Assembly: GCA_934281565.1 (NCBI GenBank)
Contig: CAKQXI010000013.1
Location: forward strand, 1-30,762
DNA from: an uncultured Prevotella sp.
GTDB lineage: Bacteria > Bacteroidota > Bacteroidia > Bacteroidales > Bacteroidaceae
Length of the DNA: 30,762 bases
Direction: 5' to 3'
In this document: piece by piece, positions 1-7,867 of the stretch
Layout of the letters: the number at the start of each line of letters is the position of its first letter
Position numbering within the stretch: position 1 is the first letter of the stretch
Position numbers and translations under genes: made by a program
Notes under the pieces: generated by a model
Databases searched by the model: none
Seen by the model: the letters and a program-made list of their open reading frames with translations, nothing else
What the model was told of the DNA's origin: nothing

Positions 1-2655
1 AGTGTAGGAATGTCTGGTGTCACTCTCTCCGACAAGAAGATTTCCTTTACTGCAACAGAAGTGAATGGATGGACACCCAACTCTGGCAGCAGTAGTAATG
101 ACGAAACCACTCGTACCGTTGGTTCTTATCATCCTTTAACCGTAAAGAGTGACTTAGGGAAGCCGTTATATCTTCACCCAGTGGAGCAAGTGGGAACTTA
201 TTTTTATAATGACAAGGACGAGTTGGTTACTCGCTCTGGTATTCCTCTGTCAGAGATTAATAATCAGAACAGTATATCCACCAGAGGAAGCAAGGTAACG
301 GAGATTGGTGATGAAATCCTTGTCAGTGCAGTATCCAAGAAAGATAATGTAGAAGCAGGGTATTTTCCTTTTGAAAAGGCAACAAGGAGTGGTAATATTT
401 GGCATATTTCCAGTGATAAGTATTGGACTGCTGATGCTACTTTGTCATTCTACGCTTATGCCCCAACTAATGCCAGTATGCTGTCCACAAGCGACAGTGA
501 ACTGTCGGGATATAGGACAGTACATTATGTAGCAGGAACAGGAGATGATATTAAGTCACAACCCGACCTAATTGTTGCAAGTTATGAGGGCAGTAATCCT
601 GCTCCCACGGATGCAGCAAGTGCAGTGAACTTGCAGTTCTCCCATGCCTTGACTGCTGTCACATTCTCTGTTGGCTCGGATATGGCTCCGGGGTATGTTA
701 AGAGTGTGGCAATCCATAATGTCAAGGGCGAGGGTGATTATGACTTCTCTTCAAAGACAGAAAATCCTTGGACTACAAGCTCCACACTTTCTGATTATAC
801 AATCAAGTTGGGTACAGATGACAATGGCATCCTTGTCACCACAGGAAAGAGCATGGCTCTTACTTATGACCCTATGACTCTTATGATGATACCACAGAGT
901 TTCAGCGATGGTAAGGCAGAAGTGGAATTGGTCTTTAATGATGGAGTCTCTGACCATCATCTCTTTGCGACTTTGACAAATGATTGGAAGCCTGGCTATA
1001 CGGTCAATTACAAACTTTCTTCCTCTGACCTTAATACACTCAACATTGGCAGTGTAGTATTTCCTACTAACTGGAGCAGTCAATATACTACTACGGCAAA
1101 TAAGTTGAAATCATCCTATGCCAACAATGACCAAATCGGCTTGTTTGTTGTTGATGAAACAGGTCATTTGAAACACGCCAATATCCCAGTAACATACAAT
1201 AGCAATACTCAAACATGGTCTCTCCCTAATGACAAGGAGTATTTGTTCTATCCTATGTACCATTATTTTGCTTATTACCCTTATCAAGAAAGCCTTTCTG
1301 GTATGCCTGCGGAGGGTAGCGCAATAACCATTAGTGGCGATGATGACAAGGACAAGGCAGTCAATTTCTTTAATGATGTCATAGAAAACTGGAAGCCAGT
1401 TTCTGACCAAAGCGACTTGGATAAACTAAACAAATGTGACTTGCAAATCGGTATGGCTAATCTCAGCAGTGATGCCAGTAGCTTCGACTTTAACACGATG
1501 CTCCATGCCATGGGACTTGCTGACATCAACTTAAGTCCTGGTCTAAATTATGAGCTTAGTGACAAGACATATTCTTGGACTTCCGCCATGGTCAATGACC
1601 AGTTTGAGGGTGATAACATTCCTTATAAGATAACTTACAATAATTATATAGCCATTGTAAATCCAAGGACTTCAACGAGTTTCAATGTCACGAAGTCTAA
1701 GGATTGGAAAAGTGCTTGGAAAAATCCACTGTCTTTTAAGCCAAACATAAACGATATAGAGAAACTCACAGCACAAAGGACTTCTGATGAAAATCAGCCT
1801 TATACCTTGGCATTGGGTGACATCTATTATAAAAATGGAGCTATAACTCATAATAATGAGGATTTGGAGCCTGTTGCTGCCAATACCCCCATTGGTGTCG
1901 TTGGATATATAGGTAATGACTATTGGACAGAGAAAGATACCAAGACGAAAGGCATAGGTGGTCACGCTTTAGTGATGGCACTGAGGACTATCGGTTCAAC
2001 TGGTTCTACAAAGGCTGCCCAAGCAGATTATAAAACTTATGGTGATAGAGGCTCAAAGGTATTAGCCTATATTGGAACAAAACGAGCATGGCGCACATCA
2101 AATGCCGATTCTAAACGTACAAAAGTAACATCTAAGACTGCTATCATTAATTCAAGTTCAGAGCTATATGGTTCTGGATATACTGAAACTTCTGCTTTAT
2201 GGGGCAGTGCCGACTATCCTGCTTTCCAATTAGTCAAAGATTATAGTAGTTCATTTCCAGCTCCAAATAACTCTACTGGATGGTTTATGCCATCAGCAGG
2301 ACAAGCCTATGCTGTCATGAATAATTTAGGTGGTGGTATCTCCAGTGACTGGGCTGGTATTTGGACGGGAGCGTCATTGTCGAAATATGGATTTTTTAGT
2401 AGTATGAGCACCGTTACGACTAATATCAATACTGTTTTGTCAAAAGTTGGTGATGCCAATTATACAGAATTTTTCGGTAGTGTGAATACATGGGAACTTA
2501 CATCTTCAGAGTATTCTGCTACCGGTTCCATCCATCTTGATTCAGGTATTGATGATCTAGGTTCTTTTAGCTATAATTCTGTTCGTTTTCGTAGTACAGG
2601 TAATGTAAATTACAAAACAGTACCTTACCCTGTTCGTCCATATCTTGCCTTTTAG
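1..2655 (+). CDS. Fimbrillin-like surface protein (5' end outside window)
   Basis: The reading frame is open from the first base, so the gene begins upstream; the ATG at base 10 is probably internal. No signal peptide is seen, but the first visible residues (DKKISFTATEV) resemble the stretch just after the lipoprotein signal in Bacteroidales fimbrillin-like (Mfa-like) proteins, so little seems missing. Two fimbrillin-like domains are suggested: residues ~50-340 (with FSHALTAVTFSV, as in the conserved 'HAL' segment) and ~350-660 (with FNTMLHAMGLADINL). The C-terminus holds a DUF1566/Lcl-like module: GWFMPSAGQAYAV, WELTSSEYS and a terminal VRPYLAF. Such proteins are lipidated, exported and often form fimbrial tips or shafts; that role is inferred from the family. 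The gene ends at TAG 2653-2655 and is followed by a strong hairpin terminator. Confidence 0.75.
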   Translation, partial: SVGMSGVTLSDKKISFTATEVNGWTPNSGSSSNDETTRTVGSYHPLTVKSDLGKPLYLHPVEQVGTYFYNDKDELVTRSGIPLSEINNQNSISTRGSKVTEIGDEILVSAVSKKDNVEAGYFPFEKATRSGNIWHISSDKYWTADATLSFYAYAPTNASMLSTSDSELSGYRTVHYVAGTGDDIKSQPDLIVASYEGSNPAPTDAASAVNLQFSHALTAVTFSVGSDMAPGYVKSVAIHNVKGEGDYDFSSKTENPWTTSSTLSDYTIKLGTDDNGILVTTGKSMALTYDPMTLMMIPQSFSDGKAEVELVFNDGVSDHHLFATLTNDWKPGYTVNYKLSSSDLNTLNIGSVVFPTNWSSQYTTTANKLKSSYANNDQIGLFVVDETGHLKHANIPVTYNSNTQTWSLPNDKEYLFYPMYHYFAYYPYQESLSGMPAEGSAITISGDDDKDKAVNFFNDVIENWKPVSDQSDLDKLNKCDLQIGMANLSSDASSFDFNTMLHAMGLADINLSPGLNYELSDKTYSWTSAMVNDQFEGDNIPYKITYNNYIAIVNPRTSTSFNVTKSKDWKSAWKNPLSFKPNINDIEKLTAQRTSDENQPYTLALGDIYYKNGAITHNNEDLEPVAANTPIGVVGYIGNDYWTEKDTKTKGIGGHALVMALRTIGSTGSTKAAQADYKTYGDRGSKVLAYIGTKRAWRTSNADSKRTKVTSKTAIINSSSELYGSGYTETSALWGSADYPAFQLVKDYSSSFPAPNNSTGWFMPSAGQAYAVMNNLGGGISSDWAGIWTGASLSKYGFFSSMSTVTTNINTVLSKVGDANYTEFFGSVNTWELTSSEYSATGSIHLDSGIDDLGSFSYNSVRFRSTGNVNYKTVPYPVRPYLAF

Positions 2656-2660
2656 TTTGC

Positions 2661-2697
2661 AAAGTATCATGGTTACGACTTGTAATCATGATACTTT
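2661..2697 (+). terminator. Rho-independent terminator after the fimbrillin-like gene
   Basis: A 16-base stem (2661-2676 with 2682-2697, one G-T type mismatch) and a 5-base loop GACTT, followed by TTGTTTGG. It starts 5 bases after the stop codon. It separates the fimbrillin gene from the AT-rich module downstream. Confidence 0.8.
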
Positions 2698-2783
2698 TTG
2701 TTTGGTAGTATGATGTAGGAGAAAATATAATACTTTTTAGTTCGACTTTTTAAAATATGCTTGCATCTTTCAAAATAAATATG

Positions 2784-2791
2784 TAATTTTG
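2784..2791 (+). promoter_or_regulatory. Bacteroidetes -7 box (TAATTTTG) for the DUF3990 module
   Basis: TAATTTTG fits the TAnnTTTG consensus, with a weak CTTG about 20 bases upstream as possible -33 element. It lies 26 bases before the ATG at 2818 and is the only promoter-like signal upstream of the tightly packed genes 2818-5368, so it may drive them all. Confidence 0.5.
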
Positions 2792-2817
2792 CAACCGACT
2801 AACTAAAGAGAGAAATT

Positions 2818-3093
2818 ATGTGTGAATTAGATACGATATTACAAACAAGTTTAAATTCCTTTCCCAAGGACTATCCTCGTCAAAAACGAGGCATGTCTTT
2901 TAATAGAATAGAATATACGACAAACTTGTTGTTTGCGATAGCCAAGAGAGTAGAATTACCTCTTGACAAGACAATGCAATTGATTAGGGAAAAAGGTGAG
3001 ATGCCAAAGTTGTGTAATTCTTTCTTGAAAAGAAAAGCGATAAAACCTAACACGATAATTCGTGAAATAAGTAAGAGTATTATGCAAGCATGA
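2818..3093 (+). CDS. Small protein, first gene of the DUF3990 module
   Basis: A 91-residue soluble, basic, helix-rich protein with no signal peptide or membrane segment. I do not recognise the family with certainty. The C-terminal half (residues ~30-90: NRIEYTTNLLFAIAKRVELP and after) looks like a compact helical domain with many Lys/Arg. It starts at the first ATG after the promoter, preceded by an A/G-rich AAAGAGAGAA stretch. Its stop overlaps the start of the ADP-ribosyltransferase-like gene by four bases (ATGA), so the two are translationally coupled. Small genes coupled upstream of a toxin-like enzyme are often antitoxins or DNA-binding autoregulators; that role here is inference. Base composition is clearly more AT-rich than the metal-transport genes downstream. 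Confidence 0.65.
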   Translation: MCELDTILQTSLNSFPKDYPRQKRGMSFNRIEYTTNLLFAIAKRVELPLDKTMQLIREKGEMPKLCNSFLKRKAIKPNTIIREISKSIMQA

Positions 3094-3554
3094 AACTTTA
3101 TCATGGTACAACTATAGAGTTTGAAAATCCTGATTTATCAAAAAGCAGGAAAAACACTGATTTTGGTGCTGGTTTTTACTTGACAGACAAAGAGTCTATG
3201 GCAGATGATTGGAAAAAGGGGTTGCCTAACAAACATATAAATGTTTATGAACTAACTCTTTCGAAAATCTCAAGTTGTAATTTGCATATCAAAAAATATG
3301 AAAAAGCAAATATAGAATGGGCAAAGTTTGTTTATAATAATAGGCGGAATAAAATTAGAAGCAATAAATATGACTTGATAATAGGTCCTGTTGCTGACAA
3401 TGGATTAGAGGCTTATTTTAGAGAAATTGAAGCAAAGCGCATAACTTGGGAAGATTTGATACAAAAAATCGAATTTCGTAAGTTTAAAGCTTTGCAGTAT
3501 TGTTTTGTGAAACCAAATGCAATAAAACTTTTAAATTATGTCTCAAGAAAGTGA
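3090..3554 (+). CDS. DUF3990 family ADP-ribosyltransferase-like protein
   Basis: A 154-residue protein matching the DUF3990 pattern from end to end. LYHGTT (His5) gives the first ART-fold motif, DFGAGFYLT (Tyr30) the second, followed by YDLIIGPVADN (94-104) and a C-terminal ALQYCF (Gln136). DUF3990 is regarded as a divergent ADP-ribosyltransferase family. It would use NAD+ to modify a protein or nucleic acid, but its substrate is unknown to me. His5, Tyr30 and possibly Gln136 or a nearby acidic residue would be the catalytic set; that assignment is inference. The protein has no signal peptide, so it acts in the cytoplasm. It overlaps the small gene upstream by 4 bases and the DUF3791-like gene downstream by 17 bases, as in a toxin-antitoxin unit. 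Confidence 0.8.
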   Translation: MKLYHGTTIEFENPDLSKSRKNTDFGAGFYLTDKESMADDWKKGLPNKHINVYELTLSKISSCNLHIKKYEKANIEWAKFVYNNRRNKIRSNKYDLIIGPVADNGLEAYFREIEAKRITWEDLIQKIEFRKFKALQYCFVKPNAIKLLNYVSRK

Positions 3555-3756
3555 AAAAGTACAATTGATAAAATTGCATGTAAATAAGTTGGTCGACTAT
3601 TTAGTAAGAGAAGAAAAATTTTCTTATGAGGATGCTATGGTTATAGTATTAGGGTCGAAAACCTATCAGTTGTTAGTGAAAAGTGACTGGTATTTGAACC
3701 AGAGCTGTTTATATGTATTGGATGATTTTAAAAAGGAGATGGAAAACAATGAATGA
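3538..3756 (+). CDS. DUF3791-like small protein (third gene of module)
   Basis: A 72-residue protein resembling DUF3791: an N-terminal helix (HVNKLVDYLVREEKFSYEDA), a middle hydrophobic strand, then a YQLLVKSDWYLNQSCLYVLDD segment like the conserved 'tyr...his/asn-x-ser...tyr-ile-asp-asp' end of that family. DUF3791 genes commonly sit beside DUF3990 genes, which supports the call; the resemblance is by eye only. Its start lies inside the end of the DUF3990 gene (17-base overlap), so expression is coupled. A role as antitoxin or adaptor is inference. Its stop codon overlaps the start of the next membrane-protein gene by eight bases. Confidence 0.6.
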   Translation: MSQESEKVQLIKLHVNKLVDYLVREEKFSYEDAMVIVLGSKTYQLLVKSDWYLNQSCLYVLDDFKKEMENNE

Positions 3757-4096
3757 TAATTTAAGATTAGCTTATTTAATGTTTATAGTGTTGTCGGAAA
3801 TAGCAGCATTGATGACAGGCTTTTTGGTTGTAAAGCAAGGCATTTATCATGCGATGTTGCTGTCGTATGGTCTTTATCCAGGATGCTATTTCTGGGCGAG
3901 GGACTTATGCAAGGATTGGAGCCAACAGAAGAAAGATAATGTTGTACTGGTGGTTATGCTATTCCTACCACTCTTGTTCTTCAAGAATTCGGGAGTTTCC
4001 ATCCAACAGTTCTTGTTAGGTTCTTGGTTAGCCGACTTGGTAGCTTATTTCGTGATGAAACTTTGGGCGAAATATCCTTTCCCTAAAGATAGATAA
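3749..4096 (+). CDS. Small multi-pass membrane protein upstream of Nramp
   Basis: A 115-residue, strongly hydrophobic protein with about three to four membrane segments (roughly 5-27, 29-45, 58-75 and 84-103), ending in basic KYPFPKDR. I do not recognise the family. The start at 3749 (MNDNLRLAY) is chosen over the frame's earlier ATG at 3713 because AAGGAGA (3733-3739) sits nine bases before it and the extra residues would overlap the previous gene for longer. Base composition is closer to the Nramp gene than to the AT-rich module. The 12-base gap to the Nramp gene suggests co-translation and possibly an accessory role in metal uptake; that is inference. Confidence 0.65.
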   Translation: MNDNLRLAYLMFIVLSEIAALMTGFLVVKQGIYHAMLLSYGLYPGCYFWARDLCKDWSQQKKDNVVLVVMLFLPLLFFKNSGVSIQQFLLGSWLADLVAYFVMKLWAKYPFPKDR

Positions 4097-4108
4097 GGAG
4101 TAATAAGA

Positions 4109-5368
4109 ATGAAAAATCTGCTGGAGATACTTCGTAATGAGGGGAAGCCAAAGAAGTTTGGTGCCTTAGACATCATCAAGAGCATTGGACCAGGACTCTT
4201 GGTTACGGTGGGCTTCATTGACCCGGGCAACTGGGCAAGCAACTTTGCCGCAGGTTCGTCTCATGGTTGTGTGCTCTTGTGGGTGGTTACCTTATCCACT
4301 ATCATGCTCATAGCTTTGCAACATAACGTGGCACATCTTGGTATTGTTACGGGATTATGCCTAAGTGAGGCGACAGAGAAATATGCTCCGAAGTGGATAG
4401 GGCGGCCAATCCTTGTAACGGCTTTTCTTGCAAGTATCTCTACCTCGCTTGCCGAAATCTTAGGTGCGGCAATAGCCTTGCAAATGCTTTTCGGTATTCC
4501 GATAGTATGGGGAGCATTGCTTTCTACGGTGGCAGTGCTCATTCTCCTTTTCACTAATTCGTATAAGCGAATAGAAAGACTCATCATCATGTTTGTCTCG
4601 ATGATAGGTCTCTCGTTCATCTACGAGCTTTTCTTGGTGAAGATAGATTGGGCGGCGGCAACACAGGGATGGGTGGTGCCGAGTATTCCCGAGGGGAGCA
4701 TGCTCATAGTGATGAGCGTATTGGGAGCAGTGGTTATGCCTCACAACCTTTTTCTGCATTCGGAGTTGGTGCAGAGCCGACAAATCAACAAACGTGATAA
4801 GAAAAGCATAGAGCGAGCCTTGAAGTTCGAGCTTTTTGATACCCTCTTTTCCATGATTGTAGGATGGGCAATCAACAGTGCTATGATAATCTTGGCAGCC
4901 ACGACATTCTTTTCTTCCCACAAAGTGGTGGATGACTTGTCACAGGCACAGGCATTGCTTACTCCGCTCTTGGGCAACAATGCAGCCAATATATTTGCCC
5001 TCGCCTTGTTCTTGGCAGGAATTTCGAGTACGATTACCAGTGGAATGGCAGCAGGATGTATCTTCTCTGGAATGTTTGGCGAGCAATACTATGCTCGTGA
5101 TGCACATTCCATTACAGGAATTTGCTTGTCGTTAGGCTTGGCATTGGTAGTCATCTTCTTCGTGGGCGACCCTTTCAAGGGATTGCTTTATTCCCAGATG
5201 GTTCTTAGCATACAGTTGCCTTTCACGATGTTTTTGCAAGTAGGGCTAACTTCTTCTAAAAGGGTGATGGGCGAATACGCCAACAAGCCGTGGAGCAAAT
5301 GGTATCTTTATTTCTTAGCTGCCATTGTTACGGGAATGAATATCTGGCTATTAATTTCCTCAATCTAA
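4109..5368 (+). CDS. mntH: Nramp family divalent metal transporter
   Basis: A 419-residue inner-membrane protein with about 11 hydrophobic segments. The two signature motifs of Nramp metal coordination are present: DPGN in TM1 (residues 38-41, within GFIDPGNWASNFAAG) and MPHN in TM6 (210-213, within VVMPHNLFLHSELVQSR). These bind Mn2+ or Fe2+, and import is proton driven. The start is supported by AAGGAG (4095-4100) eight bases upstream. It follows the small membrane protein by 12 bases and has no promoter of its own that I can see. The metal ATPase gene follows, so the two make a metal homeostasis pair, but the latter has a separate promoter. The family is certain; the symbol is by homology, and Mn versus Fe preference cannot be read from sequence. 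Confidence 0.9.
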   Translation: MKNLLEILRNEGKPKKFGALDIIKSIGPGLLVTVGFIDPGNWASNFAAGSSHGCVLLWVVTLSTIMLIALQHNVAHLGIVTGLCLSEATEKYAPKWIGRPILVTAFLASISTSLAEILGAAIALQMLFGIPIVWGALLSTVAVLILLFTNSYKRIERLIIMFVSMIGLSFIYELFLVKIDWAAATQGWVVPSIPEGSMLIVMSVLGAVVMPHNLFLHSELVQSRQINKRDKKSIERALKFELFDTLFSMIVGWAINSAMIILAATTFFSSHKVVDDLSQAQALLTPLLGNNAANIFALALFLAGISSTITSGMAAGCIFSGMFGEQYYARDAHSITGICLSLGLALVVIFFVGDPFKGLLYSQMVLSIQLPFTMFLQVGLTSSKRVMGEYANKPWSKWYLYFLAAIVTGMNIWLLISSI

Positions 5369-5398
5369 TATCATAGTACTTTATTGATTTATTTGTAT

Positions 5399-5417
5399 TT
5401 TGCAACTCGGTTGCAAA
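5399..5417. promoter_or_regulatory. 19-bp palindromic operator upstream of the metal ATPase
   Basis: TTTGCAACTCGGTTGCAAA is a perfect inverted repeat with 8-base arms and a 3-base centre. Its centre (5408) is 20 bases upstream of the first base of the TACTTTTG -7 box, so it covers the -33 position and would block RNA polymerase when bound. The same core at the same distance is found in front of feoAB (29916-29933). A metal-dependent repressor of the Fur or DtxR/MntR type is the natural candidate; which one is unknown. Confidence 0.7.
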
Positions 5418-5427
5418 TCATTTTTCT

Positions 5428-5435
5428 TACTTTTG
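5428..5435 (+). promoter_or_regulatory. -7 box TACTTTTG of the metal ATPase gene
   Basis: TACTTTTG matches TAnnTTTG and is followed by CAG and a leader of about 35-40 bases before the ATG at 5476. It is identical to the -7 box of feoAB. The -33 region falls inside the palindrome. Confidence 0.65.
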
Positions 5436-5475
5436 CAGTCGTAAATCAAAATGTAACTAATTAAAAGTATTGATT

Positions 5476-7491
5476 ATGACTGAAAAGAAACATTGTTGTT
5501 CATCTTGTGGGTGCGCTTCTCATGAACACACTCATCATGAGGAGGAAAGCATGAAATCGAAAATAATGCTTCTGGTGGTGACGGTTGTCTTGCTGATAGG
5601 GGCAGTTCTCATAGAGAAGAACTGTAAGCTGCAAGTATGGCAGTTGCTGCTGGTTTATCTCATTCCTTATCTTTTGGTAGGACATGATACGTTGAAAGAG
5701 GCAGTGGAGGGCATTGCACATGGAGATATGTTCAATGAGAACTTTCTCATGGCTATAGCCACGATAGGAGCACTTTGTATAGGCTTCTTCCCCGGTGCAA
5801 AAACAGAGTTCCCAGAGGCAGTATTTGTGATGCTTTTCTTCCAAGTGGGGGAGCTGTTCGAGGGATATGCAGAGGGAAAGAGCAGGGATAGCATCTCGCA
5901 TCTGATGGATATTCGTCCTGATGTAGCAAATGTAGAGCGGAGCAGTTCTTCCTCTGAGAAAGTGGAGGTAGAAGCTGTCTCTCCTGAGGAAGTAAAGGTG
6001 GGAGAGATAATCATTGTTCGCCCTGGTGAGAAAGTGCCGCTTGATGGAATTGTAGTCGAGGGAAGCTCGGCATTGAACACCTTGGCACTGACAGGTGAGA
6101 GCGTTCCAAGGGAACTGGGAGAGGGTGACGAGGTGATTTCTGGATGTATCAACTTGACAGGAGTCATTAGGGTTCAGACCACCAAGACTTTTGGCGAAAG
6201 CACGGTCTCTAAGATTATCGCTCTTGTGGAGAGTGCCGATGAAAGCAAGTCAAAGAGTGAGGCTTTTATAACACGTTTCGCTCGTGTATATACCCCGATA
6301 GTCGTGTTTGCTGCATTGGCTTTGGCGATACTTCCGCCACTCTTTACAGCAGGAACCTATGTTGATAATTTCCCACTCTGGCTTAATCGTGCACTTATTT
6401 TCTTGGTTGTGTCTTGTCCTTGTGCCTTGGTTATCAGTGTGCCCCTCACGTTCTTTGGAGGAATTGGTGGTGCTTCCCGCAACGGTATCCTTATCAAGGG
6501 AAGCAATTACATGGATGTTCTCGCCAAGGTGGGTACTGTAGTTTTTGACAAGACTGGTACACTCACGCATGGAGAGTTTGCAGTCGAGGCTGTTCATGTA
6601 GGAGAGCATTGCCATGAGAGCAGAGTACATTCGGGAGAGTATTCCGACACGGAGAAAATTCTTCTTCATCTGGCAGCTCATGCCGAGCATTTTACTACTC
6701 ATCCGATAGGTGCTGCGCTTCGTTCTGCATTCCCAGATGAAGCGACAGATGGTTGTGAAGTGACCGATGTAGAAGAAATCGCAGGGCATGGTATCCGTGC
6801 CAAGGTGAATGGTAAGACCGTGTGTGTCGGCAATACGAAGATGATGGATGCCATTGGTGCGAAGTGGCATGAATGTACGGAGATAGGTACAATCATCCAT
6901 GTGGCAATCGATGGTAAGTATGCGGGTCACATCGTCATCAATGATAAAGTCAAGGAAGATAGTGCCAAGGCTATTTCCCAACTGAAGAAACTGGGTGTCG
7001 GAAAAACAGTGATGTTGACTGGCGATCGCCGTGAGGTGGGAGAGGATGTTGCTCGTAAACTTGGTCTTGATGAGTGCCAAGCTGAACTTCTGCCTACAGA
7101 TAAGGTTGTGCAACTGGAACGCCTCTTATTGGAGAAGACGGATGGAAAGACTCTTGCGTACGTGGGTGATGGTATTAACGATGCGCCAGTATTGAAGCGT
7201 GCCGATGTAGGCATTGCAATGGGTGGACTGGGAAGTGACGCAGCTATCGAAGCTGCCGATGTCGTGTTGATGGATGACCAGCCAACCAAGATAGCAAAGG
7301 CTATTTCTATCGCTCGTCACACAATCCATATTGCTCATGAGAACGTGGCATTTGCCATAGGCGTGAAGGTTGCCGTACTTCTGCTTGCTACTGTAGGTTT
7401 GGGAACCATGTGGATGGCAGTGTTTGCTGATGTAGGTGTAACGGTGTTGGCGGTGCTCAATGCAATGAGAGCTTTGAGAAAGAGTTGTTAG
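5476..7491 (+). CDS. P1B-type heavy-metal translocating ATPase (Zn/Cd/Pb exporter type)
   Basis: A 671-residue P-type ATPase that uses ATP to move a soft divalent metal across the inner membrane. Motifs: TGES (206-209), the membrane metal site CPC (314-316), DKTGTLT with phosphorylated Asp358, the HP pair (409-410), and GDGINDAP (564-571). The last helix region DVGVTVLAVLNAMRALR resembles the P1B-2 (ZntA/CadA) group, which exports Zn2+, Cd2+ and Pb2+. There is no classic HMA domain. Instead the N-terminus (KHCCSSCGCASHEHTHH) carries four Cys and several His. The ATG at 5476 is preferred over an upstream TTG at 5470 in the same frame. The palindrome and -7 box shared with feoAB suggest control by a metal regulator. 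Exact substrate is uncertain; iron cannot be excluded given that shared control. Confidence 0.9.
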   Translation: MTEKKHCCSSCGCASHEHTHHEEESMKSKIMLLVVTVVLLIGAVLIEKNCKLQVWQLLLVYLIPYLLVGHDTLKEAVEGIAHGDMFNENFLMAIATIGALCIGFFPGAKTEFPEAVFVMLFFQVGELFEGYAEGKSRDSISHLMDIRPDVANVERSSSSSEKVEVEAVSPEEVKVGEIIIVRPGEKVPLDGIVVEGSSALNTLALTGESVPRELGEGDEVISGCINLTGVIRVQTTKTFGESTVSKIIALVESADESKSKSEAFITRFARVYTPIVVFAALALAILPPLFTAGTYVDNFPLWLNRALIFLVVSCPCALVISVPLTFFGGIGGASRNGILIKGSNYMDVLAKVGTVVFDKTGTLTHGEFAVEAVHVGEHCHESRVHSGEYSDTEKILLHLAAHAEHFTTHPIGAALRSAFPDEATDGCEVTDVEEIAGHGIRAKVNGKTVCVGNTKMMDAIGAKWHECTEIGTIIHVAIDGKYAGHIVINDKVKEDSAKAISQLKKLGVGKTVMLTGDRREVGEDVARKLGLDECQAELLPTDKVVQLERLLLEKTDGKTLAYVGDGINDAPVLKRADVGIAMGGLGSDAAIEAADVVLMDDQPTKIAKAISIARHTIHIAHENVAFAIGVKVAVLLLATVGLGTMWMAVFADVGVTVLAVLNAMRALRKSC

Positions 7492-7541
7492 TTCTTTAAC
7501 TTCTTTAACGGCGATAACTTTTCTACCTCCCGAAAATATGT

Positions 7542-7549
7542 TATCTTTG
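7542..7549 (+). promoter_or_regulatory. -7 box TATCTTTG for the HU-family gene
   Basis: TATCTTTG fits TAnnTTTG and lies 27 bases before the HU ATG at 7577. A T-rich stretch about 20 bases upstream is the only -33 candidate. It rules out the ATG at 7538, which would lie upstream of the box. Confidence 0.6.
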
Positions 7550-7576
7550 CACTCCGTTTTAAAGATAAAAAGCATA

Positions 7577-7867
7577 ATGAACAAGACACAGATTGTAACA
7601 GCTTTGGCTGAAAAGGCTGGCATATCAAAGAGCGATGCCAGCAAGTATTTTCATACCATCATGGGTGTGATAGCAGACAATATTGTAGAGGGTGATGGCG
7701 AGGTTGCCATTCCTGACTTCGGTCGCTTCTATGTCAAGCACGTGGCAGAACGCCAAGGCGTAAATCCCTCCACTGGTGAGAAGATAACCATCGAGGCACG
7801 TGACAAGGTGGTATTCAAACCTTCGGATAATATCAGCTATTATACTCGCAAGCATTGCAAAGAGTAA
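7577..7867 (+). CDS. HU/IHF family DNA-binding protein
   Basis: A 96-residue nucleoid protein. The N-terminal helices (MNKTQIVTALAEKAGISKSD) and the core GEVAIPDFGRFYVKHVAER, followed by the VNPSTGEKITIEARDKVVFK arm, match the HU/IHF fold, which bends DNA as a dimer. Length is normal. The start at 7577 is chosen because the frame's earlier ATG (7538) lies before the -7 box and its residues do not look like HU. It stands alone between the metal ATPase and a convergent flavin reductase gene, with its own promoter and a hairpin after the stop. One of several HU paralogues usual in Bacteroidales; a specific role cannot be stated. Confidence 0.9.
   Translation: MNKTQIVTALAEKAGISKSDASKYFHTIMGVIADNIVEGDGEVAIPDFGRFYVKHVAERQGVNPSTGEKITIEARDKVVFKPSDNISYYTRKHCKE

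Noticed and set aside
2788..2795. A TTTGCAAC half-site near the DUF3990 promoter as a third metal operator
   Set aside because: There is no second arm; TTTGCA also follows many -7 boxes by chance.
3713..3748. Longer start for the small membrane protein
   Set aside because: The later ATG has a good ribosome binding site and the extra residues fall inside the preceding gene.
5470..5475. TTG start giving two more residues on the metal ATPase
   Set aside because: ATG at 5476 fits the Cys/His-rich start.
6250..7113. 287-codon minus-strand frame opposite the metal ATPase
   Set aside because: It mirrors a well-supported gene, has no family resemblance and no promoter or ribosome binding site.
7538..7576. 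Longer HU protein starting at ATG 7538
   Set aside because: The extra residues overlap and precede the -7 box TATCTTTG (7542-7549), and they do not resemble an HU start.
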